Source of the DNA: Pandoraea faecigallinarum
GTDB lineage: Bacteria > Pseudomonadota > Gammaproteobacteria > Burkholderiales > Burkholderiaceae
Direction: 5' to 3'
NCBI RefSeq assembly: GCF_001029105.3
Contig: NZ_CP011808.2
Coordinates: 1 to 64,000 of the forward strand
Length of the DNA stretch: 64,000 bases
Shown: piece after piece, positions 1-9,070 of the stretch
Layout of the letters: the number at the start of each line of letters is the position of its first letter
How positions within the stretch are numbered: position 1 is the first letter of the stretch
Position numbers and translations under genes: made by a program
The notes under the pieces: model-generated
Databases searched by the model: none
Seen by the model: the letters and a program-made list of their open reading frames with translations, nothing else
Told to the model about the DNA's origin: nothing

Positions 1-144
1 CAGTCTACGCGACGCGCGGCGGGCGGCGCGTCGAGCCCCTTGCCCGCGCGGCGGCGGCCACCACAGCGATGGGCGCCGCCGCAGATCTGGCAGCCCGGTG
101 GCCGGGGCGCGTGAAGCGCCAGCGCCGCGTGGCGGCGGCGTAGG

Positions 145-1497
145 TCACTGGGTCGCCGGGGATGATGGCTCTCGCAACGCGACCAGCAAGGCGTCGAAGT
201 GCGCCTGAGCGGTGGCGGCCTCCTCGGCGTACCAACCCGCGTTGACGGAGTCTTCGGCGTTCTGGGCAAATTCGCGGCAGGCCAGCGCGTAGAACCCCAA
301 CGCTTGCTGGACCTCCGTGTTGGCCTGCTCGGCCTGCCCTGCGCCCCGATGCGCTTCGGCGGCGGCCGCGCAGCGCTGTCCGAGCGCCAGGTAGCACTGG
401 CCAGCCGCGCCGTGATCTCCTGCTATCTTGAAGTTCTCGGCGGCCTGCTCGTAGTCGAGCACCTTCATTAAGGCATGCCCTGCGCCCACGTAATCTTTCG
501 CCGCCCAATGGGCGAACGCGGCGTTCTGGCGGGCACGCCAGGCTTCCATGAGGGCGGCCTCGGCCAGCGCGCGTGCACCGGCCTGATGATGCCCTTGTGC
601 GATGTCGACCCAGATGTCAGCGATTGCCTCGAGGACGGTCGCGGTCTGTGCATACATCTCCAAATCCGCGAAGGCTGAGGCGGCGACTGCGCCCACGACG
701 ACGGCAACCGTGGGCAGCCCCAAATCTCCGTAGAGGGCGCTCACTGCCGCAAAATCGTGGGCGGCCCGCGTCATGGCGTCCAGAGACGCCGCCGCGTCGC
801 TGGGTTGAGGCTGCGCGTGCGCGGTGAGGACGAGCGTCTGCTCGAGATCAAGCCTGCTGGCCGTCAGGAATTGCTCGACGGCGGCCATACAGTCACGGCC
901 CTGCGCGTGCGCGTCGCCGGCGTAGCGATGGAGGTCGGCCACCCACGTAGCCTTACCCGGCACATGCGCGAAGCGGTTCGCCGCGCTCTTGAAGCAGGTG
1001 GCAGCCTGCGCGTACTCGCCTCTGGCCCGGCAGGTCTCCCCGTCTTGGCGCCACACCTCGCCATCCAGATGCCACCGGTCCTGTTCCGCAAGGTGCTGGG
1101 CGAACGTGTTGGCAGGGGCGCTGGGGTCGAGGCTCCGCCGCAGCGCCTCCGCGCCGGTGGGCGAGAGACGGCGCGCCAGCCTCGCCAGCACGGTCTCGCG
1201 CAGCTCCAACGCCTCGCCCGGCGGGTGCCCGTCATCGGCGTGCTTGTGGAGCATGAGTTCGACAACGTCGGCGCGGACTTGGTCGACATTCGTGCCGTCA
1301 AAGGCCTCGTCGCACCAGCTCCGCAGCGCAGGCGCCTGCAGGAGCGCCTGACGCACCGCAGTCAGCGCCTCGCCGTCTTGGAAATTCAGGCTAGAAGGGA
1401 TGACCGGCATCGCGCCCGGGTCGGCGACGGGGGCGTCGATGGGCATGAGCTGGCCAACCGGCGGGGAGCCGGGACCGGTGACATTGTTGTTCCACAT
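145..1497 (-). CDS. TPR/SNAP-like alpha-solenoid protein, effector-like orphan
   Basis: A 450-residue protein of unknown function. The N-terminal third is a helical domain; the rest (from about residue 175) is built of Ala/Tyr-rich helix pairs such as YAQAATCFKSAA and YEQAAENFKIAG, typical of TPR or SNAP-type solenoids that mediate protein contacts. No signal peptide or membrane segment is visible. The start MWNNNV was chosen because AGGAG lies at the correct distance upstream; longer readings to 1608 lack this and would run through the promoter box. The N-terminal domain resembles that of the solenoid gene at 28800-30143 (LARRLSPTGAEAL against LAGRLSPSGIAAL, and HLAEQDRW against FLAESDRY), so the two are paralogues. 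It is preceded by a copy of the shared dyad promoter. A role as a translocated effector or scaffold is inference only. Confidence 0.75.
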   Translation of the reverse strand: MWNNNVTGPGSPPVGQLMPIDAPVADPGAMPVIPSSLNFQDGEALTAVRQALLQAPALRSWCDEAFDGTNVDQVRADVVELMLHKHADDGHPPGEALELRETVLARLARRLSPTGAEALRRSLDPSAPANTFAQHLAEQDRWHLDGEVWRQDGETCRARGEYAQAATCFKSAANRFAHVPGKATWVADLHRYAGDAHAQGRDCMAAVEQFLTASRLDLEQTLVLTAHAQPQPSDAAASLDAMTRAAHDFAAVSALYGDLGLPTVAVVVGAVAASAFADLEMYAQTATVLEAIADIWVDIAQGHHQAGARALAEAALMEAWRARQNAAFAHWAAKDYVGAGHALMKVLDYEQAAENFKIAGDHGAAGQCYLALGQRCAAAAEAHRGAGQAEQANTEVQQALGFYALACREFAQNAEDSVNAGWYAEEAATAQAHFDALLVALREPSSPATQ

Positions 1498-1565
1498 TGG
1501 AAAGCTCCTAGGGCAGGCCTCAGCGAAAGCCGCAAATAGGCGGCACGCGGCCGCCGACAAGTCTG

Positions 1566-1613
1566 ACAGCATAGGGGGCACCGCCGGTCGCAGGCTTCCG
1601 GCCAACACCTGAA
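1566..1613 (-). promoter_or_regulatory. Shared dyad promoter box, copy 1 (divergent)
   Basis: Read on the minus strand: TTCAGGTGTTGGCC, 25 bases, then CTATGCTGT. The left half-site is intact and the right half is degenerate. The predicted -10 lies about 70 bases upstream of the solenoid gene start at 1497. Its spacing is identical to the ten other copies. Confidence 0.6.
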
Positions 1614-1984
1614 GTCATGCCCGGCCGAGACGCTCACGTGCCGCAGGCCGCCTCCCCGGCGGGGCGGGGTGACCGGCCTACCTTGTCATGGCGAATCCGC
1701 TCGGACAAGGCGTCCTCATGGCCGTCCCACTGTGGTCCAGCACCTAAAGGTGGCACGCAGCATAATCATCGTCGCCATACTGGAGGCTGCGGATCCGTCG
1801 CGAATGATCTGCGATGTAAGGAACGTCATGCTCCAACCAATTCAGCTGCTGTCGCTTCCGCTTATCGGCTACCGGATGGCTGGTGCGCCGCCATCCTGCT
1901 GCGCGTGCGAAGTGACGTCGCTGAAGCAACGTCAGCCGCCTATACGCTCCATGCGCTCGACTATTTCGATAACGAAATGCAGGC
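1614..1984. other. Intergenic stretch with no recognisable gene
   Basis: About 370 bases between the first promoter box and the IS6 left end. Short frames exist on both strands but none has a ribosome binding site or a recognisable motif. Confidence 0.4.
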
Positions 1985-2828
1985 GGTTCCGTCGCAATAG
2001 GGGTAGTCAGGTAGACTCCAAGGTTTCGAGCGCCGGGAACCCAGTCGATGAAGCGCGCAGCCAAACCGCCGAGAAAGCCCTTGCCCGCAGGCATCGCCAA
2101 GGTCCTGAAGCGGTTACACTACCCGTTGGAGGTTATGTTGCAGTGCGTGCGCTGGTACATAGCCGATTCGCTGAGCTCGCGAGATCTGGAGGAAATGATG
2201 GCCGAGCGAGGCGTGGCGGTGGACCACTCGACGGTCCATCGCTGGGTGATCAAGTGGCTGCCGGTTTTCGAGAAAGCGATACGTCGCCGCCTGCGCCCAG
2301 TCGGTGAGAGCTGGCGCATAGACGAGACCTATATTCAGGGCAGAGGCCAGTGGAAATACCTCTACCGGGCGGTGGACAAGGCGGGCCACACCATTGATTT
2401 TCTGCTATGCGCACGCCGCGATACCGCCGCCGCGCGCCGGTTCTTCGAAAAAGCCACCGCCGGGCGGGGCACGCCGACGACCGTCACCGTTGACAAAAGC
2501 GGGGCGAACCGCGCCGCGCTGCAGGCGCTGGGCGCCCAGCGCGAGACGCCCATCGAAATCCGCCAGAACAAGTACCTGACCAACCTTGTCGAGCAGGACC
2601 ACCGCGCGATCAAACGGCGCGTCAGACCGATGCTGGGTTTCCAGAATTTCCGTTGTGCCCGCATCGTCCTGGGCGGCATCGAGGCCATGCACATGATTCG
2701 CAAGGGGCAGATGCTTGCCCCAAAGGGACGCCGTGCGTCCCCTGCTGAGCAATTCTATGCACTGGCCGCGTAAAAACCAACGCGCCCCTGGCTTCGCTTC
2801 CGCGCAACTTCGTTATCGCGACAGAACC
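1985..2828 (+). mobile_element. IS6-family insertion sequence
   Basis: An 844-bp element with one transposase gene. The left end reads GGTTCCGTCGCAATAG and the right end is the inverted GGTTCTGTCGCGATAACG, matching IS6-type terminal repeats. The eight flanking bases on each side differ (atgcaggc against caagcaac), so no target duplication remains. This suggests replicative co-integrate formation or later rearrangement. Confidence 0.8.
2048..2773 (+). CDS. IS6-family transposase
   Basis: A 241-residue DDE transposase of normal IS6/IS26 length. It has the N-terminal helix-turn-helix region (SSRDLEEMMAERGVAVDHSTVHRW), then the catalytic residues in DETYI, VDKSGAN and LVEQDHR. It catalyses replicative transposition at the flanking inverted repeats. 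A degenerate copy lies at 43003-43600 and a 3' fragment with the same right end at 63360-63679, so at least three members of this IS type are present. Confidence 0.9.
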   Translation: MKRAAKPPRKPLPAGIAKVLKRLHYPLEVMLQCVRWYIADSLSSRDLEEMMAERGVAVDHSTVHRWVIKWLPVFEKAIRRRLRPVGESWRIDETYIQGRGQWKYLYRAVDKAGHTIDFLLCARRDTAAARRFFEKATAGRGTPTTVTVDKSGANRAALQALGAQRETPIEIRQNKYLTNLVEQDHRAIKRRVRPMLGFQNFRCARIVLGGIEAMHMIRKGQMLAPKGRRASPAEQFYALAA

Positions 2829-2881
2829 CAAGCAACTGCATCTCAGCTACCGGGTCACTCATCGTTTTCTTCTTTCCTCGC

Positions 2882-3280
2882 TCACTTAAGCAGACGCATC
2901 CCGGCTACTCTCGCCGCAGTCCCGTCAAAAGTGACGGTGTATTCGCACTCGGCAGCGTGACCGGAACGTTCAATCAAGCAATCTGCGAAATCCGCCTTCG
3001 CAGACGCCACGAAAACGCGTAGCGCTTTGCGCACAGTGTCTGCACTTTCGACAACCAACTCCTTCGTGGCGATCATCGAATCGATGATGTCTTTCATCTG
3101 CTCCCGATCGACACCGTAGCAGCGCCCGAGCACCCACACGACCTCGACCAACGCAACCTGAGAAACATATCCCGGTTGTTCCGCCGTGAGAGACTCCATC
3201 AATGCCGTCGCCTTCCTGGACTGCGTGACGTCGTCCTGCGCGAAGTACCGGACCAGAACGTTCGTATCCAGTCCGATCAT
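2882..3280 (-). CDS. vapC: PIN-domain ribonuclease toxin (VapC type)
   Basis: A 132-residue PIN-domain protein. The acidic metal-binding residues expected of VapC toxins are in place: LDTNVLVRY at the N-terminus, the conserved Glu in QVALVEVVW, ADFADCLI near residue 96 and TFDG near residue 118. VapC toxins cleave tRNA or other RNA and are held inactive by the partner antitoxin. Its start overlaps the antitoxin stop (ATGA), so the pair is translationally coupled. Toxin-antitoxin pairs of this type commonly stabilise plasmids, which fits the replicon. Confidence 0.88.
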   Translation of the reverse strand: MIGLDTNVLVRYFAQDDVTQSRKATALMESLTAEQPGYVSQVALVEVVWVLGRCYGVDREQMKDIIDSMIATKELVVESADTVRKALRVFVASAKADFADCLIERSGHAAECEYTVTFDGTAARVAGMRLLK

Positions 3281-3522
3281 CGTGCCGATGCTCCCTGCTG
3301 GGCGATGGCAAGATTCATGTCTTCGACCGACACCGGTTTGGTGGGCTTCTTGACGACGCCTTTAAGCGACGTGAGCGAGCGCGTGGCGGGATAGACCTCG
3401 TACCGACCCGTTGCCTCGTTGAAGCTAAATTCGATCCGGTCGCCGGACTCTAGGCCCAACTGGTTCCGCACGTCCACCGGGATCGTGACCTGGCCCTTCG
3501 ATGTGATTGTTGCTGCTGTCAT
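3277..3522 (-). CDS. vapB: AbrB/SpoVT-type antitoxin of the VapBC pair
   Basis: An 81-residue protein. The first 50 residues form a swapped-hairpin AbrB domain (TITSKGQVTIPVDVRNQLG, GDRIEF); the acidic/hydrophobic tail should wrap the PIN toxin. The start was set at MTAATITSKG because the preceding AGGTGTC gives a usable ribosome site and because the palindromic operator lies immediately upstream. Upstream in-frame codons would read through that operator. Confidence 0.85.
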   Translation of the reverse strand: MTAATITSKGQVTIPVDVRNQLGLESGDRIEFSFNEATGRYEVYPATRSLTSLKGVVKKPTKPVSVEDMNLAIAQQGASAR

Positions 3523-3534
3523 TGTGACACCTCC

Positions 3535-3564
3535 GATATTCCTTACTCTAATGTAAGGAATATC
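3535..3564. promoter_or_regulatory. Palindromic operator of the VapBC operon
   Basis: A perfect inverted repeat with 12-base arms (GATATTCCTTAC and its complement) around a TCTAAT centre, 12 bases upstream of the antitoxin start. AbrB-type antitoxins bind such palindromes to autorepress their operon. Binding here is inferred from position. Confidence 0.75.
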
Positions 3565-3620
3565 AAAATGCAAGGTCCCGCCGCACGATGAGTAGGCTTG
3601 ATCTTGACCATTTAGGCTTG

Positions 3621-4313
3621 TCAGCCCCAACCTTCTCCCAAAGCTGCGACGGCCTCTCTCGCCTCCCGTGACGTCATCTCCAAGGGACGGGAACACATGG
3701 TCCAAGTGGTGTGACCGAGAAGAATTTTCACCGTCTCAATCGCATGGCCCTGCGCCAATCGACGACTGGCAAACGTACGGCGTCCCGAGTGGCTGCTGTA
3801 ACCCTTCCCAAGCCCTGCGGCGCGGTACAGGGCGGTAACATAGCTCTGCAAGCTGTCCGCCGCCAAGTACTCGACCTGCTCCCCGGCATCATTCGTCCGG
3901 CGCTTGACGCTCAATTCGTAACGGCTCCCTTTATGAGTCAGGATCAGCGACGTCTGAGACATCAAGCCGCGCCACTTCTGGCGATCCATCGCAGTGCCCT
4001 TGCCTTTCTCCCACCGCCATTCGATGTAGCGATCAAGCGCGGCAAGCGTCTTCGGATGGCTGCGGTACACGCAGCGCTGGCGACAGCCTTTCGTGATTGC
4101 GGCCCGCAGACTCACCTCTTCTCGAATCAGTCCCGAGGGCTGAAGCTGGTCGGCCACTTCGTTGCGGGCAATCTCGGAGATCCGCATGCCGCCGGCGTCA
4201 CTGAGCCGCAGAATGAATGGGGCACGCTCAGGGTGGCGACTGGTCGCCTCTGTGACGCGGAGCAGACCGCGGATTTGGGCAGGTTTGAGGGTCTTGGCGC
4301 GTTTGCCAAGCAT
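3621..4313 (-). pseudogene. Tyrosine recombinase, probably inactive (catalytic Tyr missing)
   Basis: A 230-residue frame matching the catalytic domain of small plasmid integrases. Visible are the first arginine in GGMRISEIARNE, the His-x-x-Arg box in HSGRRTFASR, and the following LLGHTTW. Family members normally continue with a Pro-Tyr-Leu stretch carrying the nucleophilic tyrosine; here the frame reads SRPLEMTSREA, as if the Tyr codon had been deleted in frame. Recombination activity is therefore doubtful. The stop is about 100 bases upstream of the VapB start on the same strand. Confidence 0.6.
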
Positions 4314-4533
4314 GGTTTCTCGGTCCTCGTAATGCGCTCGACATTGAGCCTGTTACGAGAGAGAAACGGCGGGCGCTCCTTTCCATCATAAACGCCCGTG
4401 TTCCCTGCCGTGCTCGGAAAATCGCGCTTCGACGTCGCGGCGCACGCGTCAATCACGCTATACACCCAGGATGAGCAGCGTCTGCATGCGCCGTATTGAG
4501 CCCATGGCCGCCTGCCCGTCACGGGATGTGACC

Positions 4534-4689
4534 ATGTGGAACTTGCTGTATCACGTCGCGCGCGAGGTCTGGACCGTCTTGCGCTTTTTCGCCTTTCTGG
4601 CCGACGGACTCTTCGAGGGGCTGCGACTCGCGTTGCTCGGCTATGTCCTTTTTCTGACGTTACGCAGCGCTGTGCCGCCGCCGGGCTGA
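4534..4689 (+). CDS. Small single-span membrane protein, hypothetical
   Basis: A 51-residue frame, MWNLLYHVAREVW then a hydrophobic stretch (LRLALLGYVLFLTL) and a short Pro-rich tail. A start at 4471 is also possible and would add 21 residues. No family recognised; the hydrophobic helix is the main evidence that it is coding. Confidence 0.35.
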   Translation: MWNLLYHVAREVWTVLRFFAFLADGLFEGLRLALLGYVLFLTLRSAVPPPG

Positions 4690-4804
4690 TACAAGCGACC
4701 CCGTCATTTGGCGGGGTTTGATGAGACCGGCTTGCAAGACCACGCCTGGGGGGATACTTCAACGTGGCGCCGACGGATCTCGATCTCCTCGACGCCAGCG
4801 TAAA

Positions 4805-5044
4805 TCACCCTTCATCGTTGAGTCGAACGGACTGAACATTGTGCAGTGTAGGCAACAAGGGCACGCCGGATGTCTGGCCGCACGCGGCCAGGGTCATGGC
4901 CTTGACACGCAGTTGTTTGCCCGACCGATAGCCACCGGCGTAGGACCAGCTGCACAGGTGGCCGCACACTGACGAACTCGCCTCGTAGTCCGCCTTGGAG
5001 AGCTTTTCGCCTGCGCGGCGAAGCCGTTTCACGTCGACGAGCAT
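4805..5044 (-). CDS. Hypothetical 79-aa protein with its own promoter
   Basis: A frame beginning MLVDVKRLRRAGEKLSKADYE with several cysteines (SSVCGHLCSW). No family recognised. It is kept because a reasonable promoter (TTGTGA, 18 bases, TATATA) and an ACTGT/ACAGT inverted repeat precede it. It lies convergent with the small membrane protein to its left. Confidence 0.35.
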   Translation of the reverse strand: MLVDVKRLRRAGEKLSKADYEASSSVCGHLCSWSYAGGYRSGKQLRVKAMTLAACGQTSGVPLLPTLHNVQSVRLNDEG

Positions 5045-5073
5045 GATGGATACTGTGCACTTATACAGTGCTA

Positions 5074-5103
5074 TATATAGGCAGCGGAAAATGGCAATCA
5101 CAA
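5074..5103 (-). promoter_or_regulatory. Predicted sigma70 promoter
   Basis: Minus strand TTGTGA at 5103-5098, an 18-base spacer, then TATATA at 5079-5074. An inverted repeat (ACTGT, 8 bases, ACAGT) sits just downstream and could be an operator for the 79-aa gene. Confidence 0.4.
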
Positions 5104-5280
5104 GCGGCCGTTCGACGTGACCGAAACCGCCCGCCGGACGATGCTGCGTCCATAAGGAGGCTTAGATGCGCTGCTCGGCTCGAATTGTGGCGAGGTTCTG
5201 TCGGTACGAGCGCATGCCAATGAGGATTGCCGGCACCTCATTGAGAGTCGCAAATCACAGCGTCGCTCCTAATGAGTCGA

Positions 5281-5309
5281 TTGACGCGGGGCAGTACGGC
5301 ATATACAAT
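5281..5309 (+). promoter_or_regulatory. Predicted sigma70 promoter of the second VapBC operon
   Basis: TTGACG, a 17-base spacer and TACAAT. The -10 is embedded in a direct repeat (CATATACA at 5300 and 5314) that could serve as the antitoxin operator. AGGAGG follows at 5322-5327, close to the ATG at 5337. Confidence 0.6.
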
Positions 5310-5336
5310 CAGACATATACATAGGAGGGCCATGCC

Positions 5337-5609
5337 ATGCCTACCCTACGGACGCCTTCCCGACCCAAGGAGGCCAAGCTGTTTCGCAACAACCGCAGTC
5401 AGGCGGTGCGGATTCCTGTGGAATTCGAGTTGCCAGGAGATCGTGTGCTAATCCACCGCGAAGGCAGCAAACTCATCATCGAGCCAGTGACTCGGCCAAC
5501 AAACATCGTCGAACTGCTGGCCGAGTGGAGGAAAGAAGCGCCGCTTGGGCCAGAAGATCAGTTCCCGGCCATTGAGGACATTCCCGCCCAGCCGGAGGAC
5601 ATATTTTGA
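5337..5609 (+). CDS. vapB: AbrB-type antitoxin (VagC/VapB family)
   Basis: A 90-residue antitoxin. The N-terminal half carries the VagC-type swapped hairpin (AKLFRNNRSQAVRIPVEFELPG); the acidic C-terminal tail (GPEDQFPAIEDI) is the usual toxin-binding segment. A strong Shine-Dalgarno (AGGAGG) and a good promoter precede it. The stop TGA overlaps the TTG start of the toxin, giving translational coupling. It is not closely similar to the VapB at 3277-3522. Confidence 0.88.
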   Translation: MPTLRTPSRPKEAKLFRNNRSQAVRIPVEFELPGDRVLIHREGSKLIIEPVTRPTNIVELLAEWRKEAPLGPEDQFPAIEDIPAQPEDIF

Positions 5610-6010
5610 GCGGGTATCTGCTGGATAAGAACATCATCAGCGACGTGATCCGCAGCCCGGATGGGGCCGTTGCACGCCGCATTGAGCAGGTCGGACCGAA
5701 GAAGATTTTCACCAGCATCATCGTCGCAGCCGAGTTGCGCTACGGCTGCGCAAAGAAGGGCTCTTCCAAGCTGCTCACCAAAGTGGAGGGCATCCTTGAA
5801 ACGCTCCCGGTGCTACCGCTGGATATTCCGGCTGACGCGGAATACGGTGCTATCCGCACCGAACTGGAAGCGGCTGGCCAACCGATCGGCATGAACGATC
5901 TGTTGCTCGCCGCACAAGCCTATGCGCTCGGCCTCACACTAGTGACGGACAACACGCGCGAATTCAGCCGCATTCGTGGCCTCAACGTAGAGAATTGGCT
6001 GGAAAGATAG
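5606..6010 (+). CDS. vapC: PIN-domain ribonuclease toxin (VapC/StbB type)
   Basis: A 134-residue PIN protein. Key acidic positions are LLDKNIISD at the N-terminus, AAELRYGCAKK (Glu at about 42), GMNDLLLAAQA near residue 97 and VTDNTREFSRI near residue 115. It begins at TTG, overlapping the antitoxin stop by four bases. Expected role: RNA cleavage when the labile antitoxin is lost, which contributes to replicon maintenance. Confidence 0.88.
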   Translation: MSGYLLDKNIISDVIRSPDGAVARRIEQVGPKKIFTSIIVAAELRYGCAKKGSSKLLTKVEGILETLPVLPLDIPADAEYGAIRTELEAAGQPIGMNDLLLAAQAYALGLTLVTDNTREFSRIRGLNVENWLER

Positions 6011-6047
6011 CTACGCTGCACTTAGGCGCAACCTTGCGCCGCGTCAA

Positions 6048-8354
6048 CTAGCTACCGAACACCTTGTCCATGTCAGCCGCACGCCGGCGCTTCTCCGGGC
6101 GCAGGTATTTCGAGGTGGTCGCAATGCTCGCGTGCCCCATCAACTTCTGCACCACTTCGAGCGCGGCGCCGTGCTCGAGCGCATGGGTGCCGAACGTGTG
6201 ACGCAGCCAGTGTGGCGTGGCCACGGCGAGCGACGCGGCGGCTTCCGGTGAGGCCGTCGCCAACGCCTGCGCCGCGGTGCGGTAGCCGCGCTGGATCACC
6301 CGGCGCAGTGCAGCTGGCGTCAGAGGCGCGTGCTGCGAAATTTCCCCGTTTGCGTCAGGCGCCCCCCTGCCCGGCTTGCTCGGCCCGTCCTGGCGAACCT
6401 CTTCCGGAAGTCGGCCAATCAGCGCCACGCAAGCCAAGTCCGGATTCGTCACCATCTGGCGCAAGTCCGTGCCGAGGCTACGCCCGGCCAAGTGCGTCTC
6501 GATGCGGCGCACGAGCGACCCGGCCAGCTCGACATCGCGCCGCTTGCTGCCCTTGCCCACGACGCTCAAACTCCATAACGGCCCCGTGTTCGCCAGCATC
6601 GTACAGCGCAAATCGCCCACGGTCGCACGCGCGAGCTCGGCAAGACGCAATCCCGTCGTGCGACCCAGCTGCAAGACAAACAGCGTGCGCTCGGCCGACG
6701 CGTCGTGAATGGCCCGCGGCCGCCAATAGGCTTCGAGCGCATCCCACACGGCGTCGGTCAGCGCGTGCTCGACGTGCATTGTGCCGAACGCCGCTGCGTC
6801 CACCGCGCGCGGCTTGGCCACGAGTTCGAAGGGGTTGAAGCGCAGGTACTGAGACTTCACCAGCCAGCCACACATGCCCTGAAGCACGGTCATCGACAGG
6901 CGCACGCTCGCTTCGTCGAGCGGTTTCGAGAACGGTCGCCAGGCGGCCGTGAAGCGGGCGGTACCGCGCGGTGCGATCCAGTGCGCGGGTGGCGCGGCGA
7001 GGAACGCCCGGTAGGCCGTGACATCCTCGACGGTGAGCGCGGCAAGAGGCCGCCGGCACACGGAGGCGAGCCAGTTCAAAAAGCGCTCGGCGTGCTGCCG
7101 GTAAGACTGCACGGTCCCGGGAGCCCGTCCGGCCGCCACCGCAGCGAGCCACACCTTGACCGCAGCGAGATCGTTGCCGGCGCGGATCTGTCGGTTGGGC
7201 GCGAAGGCAGCGACATCCCCCCGAGCCGCGCGATCTCGCGCCCGGTACCACTGTCCGCCACGCTGTCTGACAGGCCGCCCGCCATCGCGTCCCCTAACAC
7301 GGCCGCGCTCTGGCGACCGGCATTGGCGTCGAAAGATTCGACGATCGCGCGCCGATGCGGGAGTTCCCTCGAAGTCCGGCCATATCAGCCACTCGAGCGG
7401 CGCCACGCCGTCGACGTGAACACTGAGTCCCCTGATGGCGCGCTTGGCCTCGCCGCTCAGTTGGCGGCGCGGCGTGAGTGCGATCGCGGGCAGCGTGCGT
7501 CCCAGCGAGTCGGCATGATCGGCGAGCCATTGCTGCAAGCGTTTGGCCCCGATTTCACCCAGGCTGCGGACCTTGGTGTACCAGCGCGGACCACGTTGGG
7601 TGATGATGTCGAACAGATCTGCCAGTTGCACGACGCCGGCGTGTTCAAGGCGGCGTGCGAGCGCCGGATGAAACCAGCCTGCGCAGTGGTGGTGCTGGGC
7701 TGGCTCGACCGCGAGCAGCGCCTGCAGCGCCCGCAGCGCCGCGACCTGGCGGCGGCGCAGCCGCTCGTTACGCTTGGCGCGCCGATCGGGTCTGGCCTCG
7801 GGGTAATGCTCGGCGAACAGCGCCAGCAGCTCACGCTGGCTGTAGAAGCCGTCCGGATCATGCGCTTCGGCAAACTCTTCGAGGCTCGGTCGCGTGAGGG
7901 CCACGACTGACGGTCGACGAAACTCTGCCGTTGGCGGGGCGCCGTTCGCAGCCGCTTCCTCAGTCGAAGCCTGCTGCGCGGGCGCAATGGCGAGTAGTCG
8001 TGCAGCGCTGTAGTTTTGCGCGCGGCGCGCGCCGGCGATCAGTCGCTCCTGGATCCACACGAGCGTCGAGCGCGCCATGCGCAGATCGAGCCCCGTCTCG
8101 AGGTACTGGTCAGCCAGCTTGTCGAGCGGCAGGCGCTCCAGGTAGCCGCTGAAGAACGCGAAGTGATCGATGCCCAGGTGTTCGCGCCGCGCCCACTCGG
8201 CGCGTGTGCGCGCCCTGCCCCGCACGGCACGGTTCTCTGGTGTTGTATCCGGTGACGGCGTGCCGCGCGACTCGACATAAGCGACGTCTGTCACATCACC
8301 CGTGCGCGTGGCATGTCGCCCTGGCGTTAGATTGTCTTTCGCTACCTCTTGCAT
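6048..8354 (-). CDS. Large tyrosine recombinase with N-terminal extension (plasmid type)
   Basis: A 768-residue site-specific recombinase. An N-terminal region (YLERLPLDKLADQYLETGLDLR) common to large Burkholderia plasmid integrases is followed by a core-binding domain (about 385-480) and a catalytic domain. The catalytic residues are Arg in TTGLRLAELARA, Lys in VGKGSKR, HWLRHTF, GHASIATT and the nucleophile in SKYLRPEKRR. Residues of roughly 325-375 are Arg-rich and match poorly to the paralogue at 55169-57220, so a locally shifted frame is possible there. It lies downstream of two coupled unknown genes and may share their transcript. Confidence 0.85.
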   Translation of the reverse strand: MQEVAKDNLTPGRHATRTGDVTDVAYVESRGTPSPDTTPENRAVRGRARTRAEWARREHLGIDHFAFFSGYLERLPLDKLADQYLETGLDLRMARSTLVWIQERLIAGARRAQNYSAARLLAIAPAQQASTEEAAANGAPPTAEFRRPSVVALTRPSLEEFAEAHDPDGFYSQRELLALFAEHYPEARPDRRAKRNERLRRRQVAALRALQALLAVEPAQHHHCAGWFHPALARRLEHAGVVQLADLFDIITQRGPRWYTKVRSLGEIGAKRLQQWLADHADSLGRTLPAIALTPRRQLSGEAKRAIRGLSVHVDGVAPLEWLIWPDFEGTPASARDRRIFRRQCRSPERGRVRGRDGGRPVRQRGGQWYRARDRAARGDVAAFAPNRQIRAGNDLAAVKVWLAAVAAGRAPGTVQSYRQHAERFLNWLASVCRRPLAALTVEDVTAYRAFLAAPPAHWIAPRGTARFTAAWRPFSKPLDEASVRLSMTVLQGMCGWLVKSQYLRFNPFELVAKPRAVDAAAFGTMHVEHALTDAVWDALEAYWRPRAIHDASAERTLFVLQLGRTTGLRLAELARATVGDLRCTMLANTGPLWSLSVVGKGSKRRDVELAGSLVRRIETHLAGRSLGTDLRQMVTNPDLACVALIGRLPEEVRQDGPSKPGRGAPDANGEISQHAPLTPAALRRVIQRGYRTAAQALATASPEAAASLAVATPHWLRHTFGTHALEHGAALEVVQKLMGHASIATTSKYLRPEKRRRAADMDKVFGS

Positions 8355-8401
8355 TTCGCCCCCCGATGCCTGCTATGCCCCGCGCGGCGTTGCCGAGCGT
8401 T

Positions 8402-9070
8402 CTAACTCTGCGATAACGGGGGCGAGGACAGCCCCAGGCACCACGCTCCCCCCACTCCGCGACCGAGCAACGCTTGCAGCCGTGCCTCGTCAAGTTGGCC
8501 GCTGGTAAAGTCCGCGATCAGTTGGCCCTCGAGCGCGTGCCGAGCGATTTGTAACGATGCCTCGGCCCCCTGAGACAATCCGGAGGGCGAGGACTTGTCG
8601 CGAGCAACCAATTGGTCGAATAGCCCGGTCGTGCCACGCAGGCCTTGCTGCTGTTGTTGCGCCTTTAGTCCGTCAATGCCAAAGGTCAACATGTTCCATA
8701 CGCGCTGAATCTGTCGATCGACCAGTTCGCTCACCGCACCGGCCAACTTCGCGGGATCAGCCGCAGCCGCATCGGTGAGCCTGGCGTGCTCGACCTGTGC
8801 GGTACGCGTCAGTGCATGCTCCTGGATGCGTTCCAGCAACAAAAAAATCTCGTTCTCGGTCACCGTGCGGGCTTGCCTGATCTCCTCGGCGTCGGTCTGC
8901 GCGGTAGGCACCTCGCGGCGCGATGCCGCACTCTCGCGCACCACCGTTCTCCGATCGGCAGGGTGACCGGCCGCGAGCGGATCGATATCGACGCTCACCT
9001 CTCGCGATGCGCTTACCTGAATGCCGCGCGCAAAGACCATCGCGGCGTGGAAGGTGGAGAACAGTGACAC
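8402..9070 (-). CDS. Hypothetical protein coupled to the upstream 254-aa gene
   Basis: A 222-residue protein with no recognised family. It is mostly helical by composition, with a poly-Gln stretch (LKAQQQQQGLRG) and a C-terminal helix pair. The GTG start follows the previous gene's TGA without a gap (TGAGTG), which argues for translational coupling. An internal ATG at 9040 is an alternative start. Gene order recombinase fragment, 254-aa gene, 222-aa gene, intact recombinase suggests a module that moves or is maintained with the recombinase. Confidence 0.6.
   Translation of the reverse strand: MSLFSTFHAAMVFARGIQVSASREVSVDIDPLAAGHPADRRTVVRESAASRREVPTAQTDAEEIRQARTVTENEIFLLLERIQEHALTRTAQVEHARLTDAAAADPAKLAGAVSELVDRQIQRVWNMLTFGIDGLKAQQQQQGLRGTTGLFDQLVARDKSSPSGLSQGAEASLQIARHALEGQLIADFTSGQLDEARLQALLGRGVGGAWCLGLSSPPLSQS

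Noticed and set aside
757..1539. Long plus-strand frame opposite the first solenoid gene
   Set aside because: It is the antisense shadow of 145-1497; Arg/Val-rich composition, no ribosome site and no domain.
1744..2100. 118-codon minus-strand frame between box 1 and IS6
   Set aside because: It spans the IS6 left end and part of the transposase gene in antisense; not a plausible gene.
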